DNA from: Geminicoccus sp.
Lineage (GTDB): Bacteria; Pseudomonadota; Alphaproteobacteria; UBA7985
Length of the DNA: 64,000 nt
Assembly (NCBI GenBank): GCA_002708995.1
Contig: PAPT01000039.1
Location: 1-64,000, forward strand
Reading direction: 5' to 3'
In this document: positions 62,482 to 64,000 of the stretch, one piece after another
Layout: the number at the start of each line of letters is the position of its first letter
Numbering within the stretch: the first letter of the stretch is position 1
The notes under the pieces: model-generated
The model's input: the letters and a program-made list of their open reading frames with translations, nothing else
Told to the model about the DNA's origin: nothing
Databases searched by the model: none
Translations under genes and position numbers: made by a program

Positions 62482-63087
62482 ATGGCAGCCCCTTTTGAGC
62501 TTCCGGCCCTTCCCTACGACGACACCTTCCTCGCGCCAGTCATCGGTCAACCGACCGTGCAGCTGCACCACGGCAAGCACCACGCGACCTATTTCGCCAA
62601 GCTGAACCCGCTGGTCGAAGGCACCGATATGGCCGACATGTCGCTTGAAGAAGTCGTGCGCGTTTCCTTCGGCAAGGCCGACCTCAAGGGCGTGTTCAAC
62701 AACGCTGGTCAGGCCTGGAACCACATCTTCTACTGGAACCAGTTCGCAGGCGGGGCTTCGGGTATCTCCGGCAAGCTCAAGGAAATGGCCGAGCGCGATT
62801 TTGGCTCCGTGGACGGCATGATGGACGCGATCGTCAACACCGGCGCCGGTGTCTTCGGCTCGGGCTGGTCCTGGCTGGCGCTGAGCGACGGCAAGCTAGT
62901 GACTCAGGGTGTCCCCGGCGGTGAGAACCCGCTGGCGCACGGCGCGACCCCGCTGTGCGGCATAGATGTCTGGGAGCACGCCTACTACCTCGACTACCAG
63001 AACCGCCGCCCGGACCACATCAAGGATGTGCTGGAAAAGCTGGTGAACTGGTCGTGGGTCGGCGAGCGCCTCGAAGAGGCACTCTGA
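62482..63087 (+). CDS. sodB: superoxide dismutase (Fe type)
   Basis: 201 residues. Metal ligands are His29 in QLHHGKHH, His81 in QAWNHIFYW, Asp162 and His166 in CGIDVWEHAYY. Gln76 in NNAGQAWNH is the Fe-SOD position; Mn enzymes have it in the C-terminal domain instead. An AACTGGAGAGA site precedes the ATG. It converts superoxide to oxygen and peroxide in the cytoplasm. Fe or cambialistic use cannot be fully separated by sequence. Confidence 0.95.
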   Translation: MAAPFELPALPYDDTFLAPVIGQPTVQLHHGKHHATYFAKLNPLVEGTDMADMSLEEVVRVSFGKADLKGVFNNAGQAWNHIFYWNQFAGGASGISGKLKEMAERDFGSVDGMMDAIVNTGAGVFGSGWSWLALSDGKLVTQGVPGGENPLAHGATPLCGIDVWEHAYYLDYQNRRPDHIKDVLEKLVNWSWVGERLEEAL

Positions 63088-63140
63088 GCCGCAAACGGCA
63101 CGACACCGCCGATGGCTGCTCACTAGCGGGCTTAGGGAGA

Positions 63141-63488
63141 CTATTTCCGCAGCCGCCGGGTTTTTCGCATTCGTGCGTTAAACTCAGGCGGCTGTTTTCG
63201 TATCCACGCGATGAAACCTTCGAAGTCCGGATGCGCCGCCAGCGCGCTCGGGCGCTGCAGCTCGGGGTCGCGGGCCAGCTCCTTGGCGGTGAACAGCGCG
63301 TGCACCTGCTTGTGACAGATGCGGTGCACCCACAGGGCATGCTCCGGCCCGCCGCCTTCGGACTTGGGCAAAAAGTGGTGCTTATCGATGCTCGGCCCCT
63401 TGAGCAGGGGGCGGGCGCAGATCGGGCAATCGCCGAGGTAGCGCGGGTCGGCGCGGTGCGCCTCTAAGCGATCCTTGAACTCAGCCAT
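63141..63488 (-). CDS. HNH-type zinc protein
   Basis: 115 residues. A zinc knuckle CPIC (C21, C24), then KHHFLPKSEGG with His37-38, and VHRICHKQVHALFT with C58 and His63 form an HNH-like core. Short stand-alone HNH proteins like this may be nicking endonucleases or have lost that role. The C-terminal 45 residues are basic. The start ATG 63488 overlaps the stop region of the upstream gene by 8 bp, so the two are coupled. Confidence 0.72.
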   Translation of the reverse strand: MAEFKDRLEAHRADPRYLGDCPICARPLLKGPSIDKHHFLPKSEGGGPEHALWVHRICHKQVHALFTAKELARDPELQRPSALAAHPDFEGFIAWIRKQPPEFNARMRKTRRLRK

Positions 63489-64000
63489 AGCGACCCCGGA
63501 GCCGCGCCCAGGTCAGGCGCAGTGGGAAGGTGCGCGCGACCTGCTCCGGCGCTGGCAGCGCCAGCGGATCGGCCCCGGCCGCCTCAGCCGCGGTGATCAG
63601 TGCGCGGGCCGCCAGCGAGAAGCGCAACGCGGGCAGTGCCTCTTTCCGGGGACGCGGCAGCAGCTTGACGGCGCGATCGAGGTGGAAGGCCGCCTGCCCG
63701 CACAGATCCGCGCCCAGCCGGGCGCGGTCGTCGGGCGACATCTGCTTCAGCTCCCTGCCCTCGGGCCCCGGCAGCACCTGCCGCCCGCGTGCCGCTGCGA
63801 TCTTTGCGCTGAACAACACCTGCAGGACCCCGAACCCGGCGCCGACGTGGTTGGCGGCGTGGTGGTGCGCCTCGTCAGTGACCGATAGCAGTTGCAGGCA
63901 GACCCGCAGCTGGTTACCCCAGCGGGCAGTTGCATCGGCGCGGAGGGCTTCGATATCCGCATAGGGCCGGGTCTCGAGGTCGAGGCCATGGGCATCGATG
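63481..64000 (-). CDS. squalene/phytoene synthase family protein (partial at right edge)
   Basis: 172 C-terminal residues are visible; the frame is open to the window edge. The visible part starts IDAHGLDLETRPYADIEALRA, the linker region between the two aspartate-rich motifs, then HHHAANHVGAGFGVLQVLF and LPRPRKEALPALRFSLAARAL. The family includes phytoene/squalene synthases and the NDUFAF6 complex I assembly group; the lack of an intact second DxxxD in the visible part and the alphaproteobacterial setting favour the NDUFAF6-like group. This is tentative without the N-terminus. Confidence 0.6.
   Translation of the reverse strand, partial: IDAHGLDLETRPYADIEALRADATARWGNQLRVCLQLLSVTDEAHHHAANHVGAGFGVLQVLFSAKIAAARGRQVLPGPEGRELKQMSPDDRARLGADLCGQAAFHLDRAVKLLPRPRKEALPALRFSLAARALITAAEAAGADPLALPAPEQVARTFPLRLTWARLRGRYG

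Overview
The window is a high-GC chromosomal segment from an alphaproteobacterium, most likely a Rhodospirillales-like or related marine or soil lineage. The reasons are gene order (nuoG-N / birA / coaX / rnj / mce; xerC / DUF484 / transaldolase / priA), the genes for Kdo synthesis (Gram-negative outer membrane), the GSH-dependent formaldehyde pathway, and the very high third-position GC. I see no insertion sequence, prophage, CRISPR array or rRNA. One tRNA gene (Asp-GTC) is present. Genes lie mainly on the minus strand.

Layout. 1-1.7 kb: a small regulatory cluster (anti-sigma-type ATPase broken by frameshifts, a STAS protein, and a patatin-like protein that has lost its catalytic residues). 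1.9-7.8 kb: single genes (NadM/Nudix, acyltransferase, TauE/SafE exporter, CoxG-like protein, haloalkane dehalogenase, small lipoprotein) and a von Willebrand A remnant followed by an intact terminator. 7.9-13.7 kb: a beta-oxidation operon (FadJ-type hydratase/dehydrogenase, thiolase, two acyl-CoA dehydrogenases) behind a perfect 20-bp palindromic operator. 13.7-19.0 kb: two alpha/beta hydrolases, O-acetylhomoserine sulfhydrylase, and the formaldehyde-oxidising pair (S-formylglutathione hydrolase, class III alcohol dehydrogenase). A REPIN-like inverted-repeat element follows at 19.3 kb.

19.5-33.4 kb: complex I genes nuoG to nuoN, then biotin ligase, type III pantothenate kinase, RNase J and methylmalonyl-CoA epimerase, all on the minus strand. 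nuoA-F are not upstream of nuoG. 33.5-38.8 kb: MipA/OmpV-type outer-membrane protein, an FAD/GcvT-type dimethylglycine or sarcosine dehydrogenase, a divergent EamA transporter, and a periplasmic Clp-fold-like protein. 38.9-42.1 kb: an orphan CesT-type (type III secretion) chaperone-like gene, then kdsA-kdsB-kdsD, overlapping.

42.2-49.6 kb: a complete branched-chain-type ABC importer (substrate-binding protein, two permeases, two ATPases) that encloses an acyl-CoA ligase; a second acyl-CoA synthetase diverges from it. 51.5-57.7 kb: lipoprotein metalloprotease, xerC, DUF484, transaldolase and priA. 57.8-64 kb: several lineage-specific secreted proteins, two of the genes here with frameshifts, the tRNA-Asp gene, trmFO, Fe-type superoxide dismutase, an HNH protein and a partial phytoene-synthase-family protein.

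The metabolic theme is acyl-CoA, C1 and aerobic respiratory metabolism: importer plus ligases feed beta-oxidation, complex I takes the NADH, and formaldehyde from methylated amines is removed by the glutathione route. No clearly new multi-gene system stands out. The most unusual items are the pseudo-patatin/partner-switch remnant, the operator of the fad operon, the split nuo operon, the REPIN-like element, the orphan CesT-like gene, and a series of short-period tandem repeats in spacers. Two or three single-base frameshifts may be assembly errors rather than real pseudogenes.
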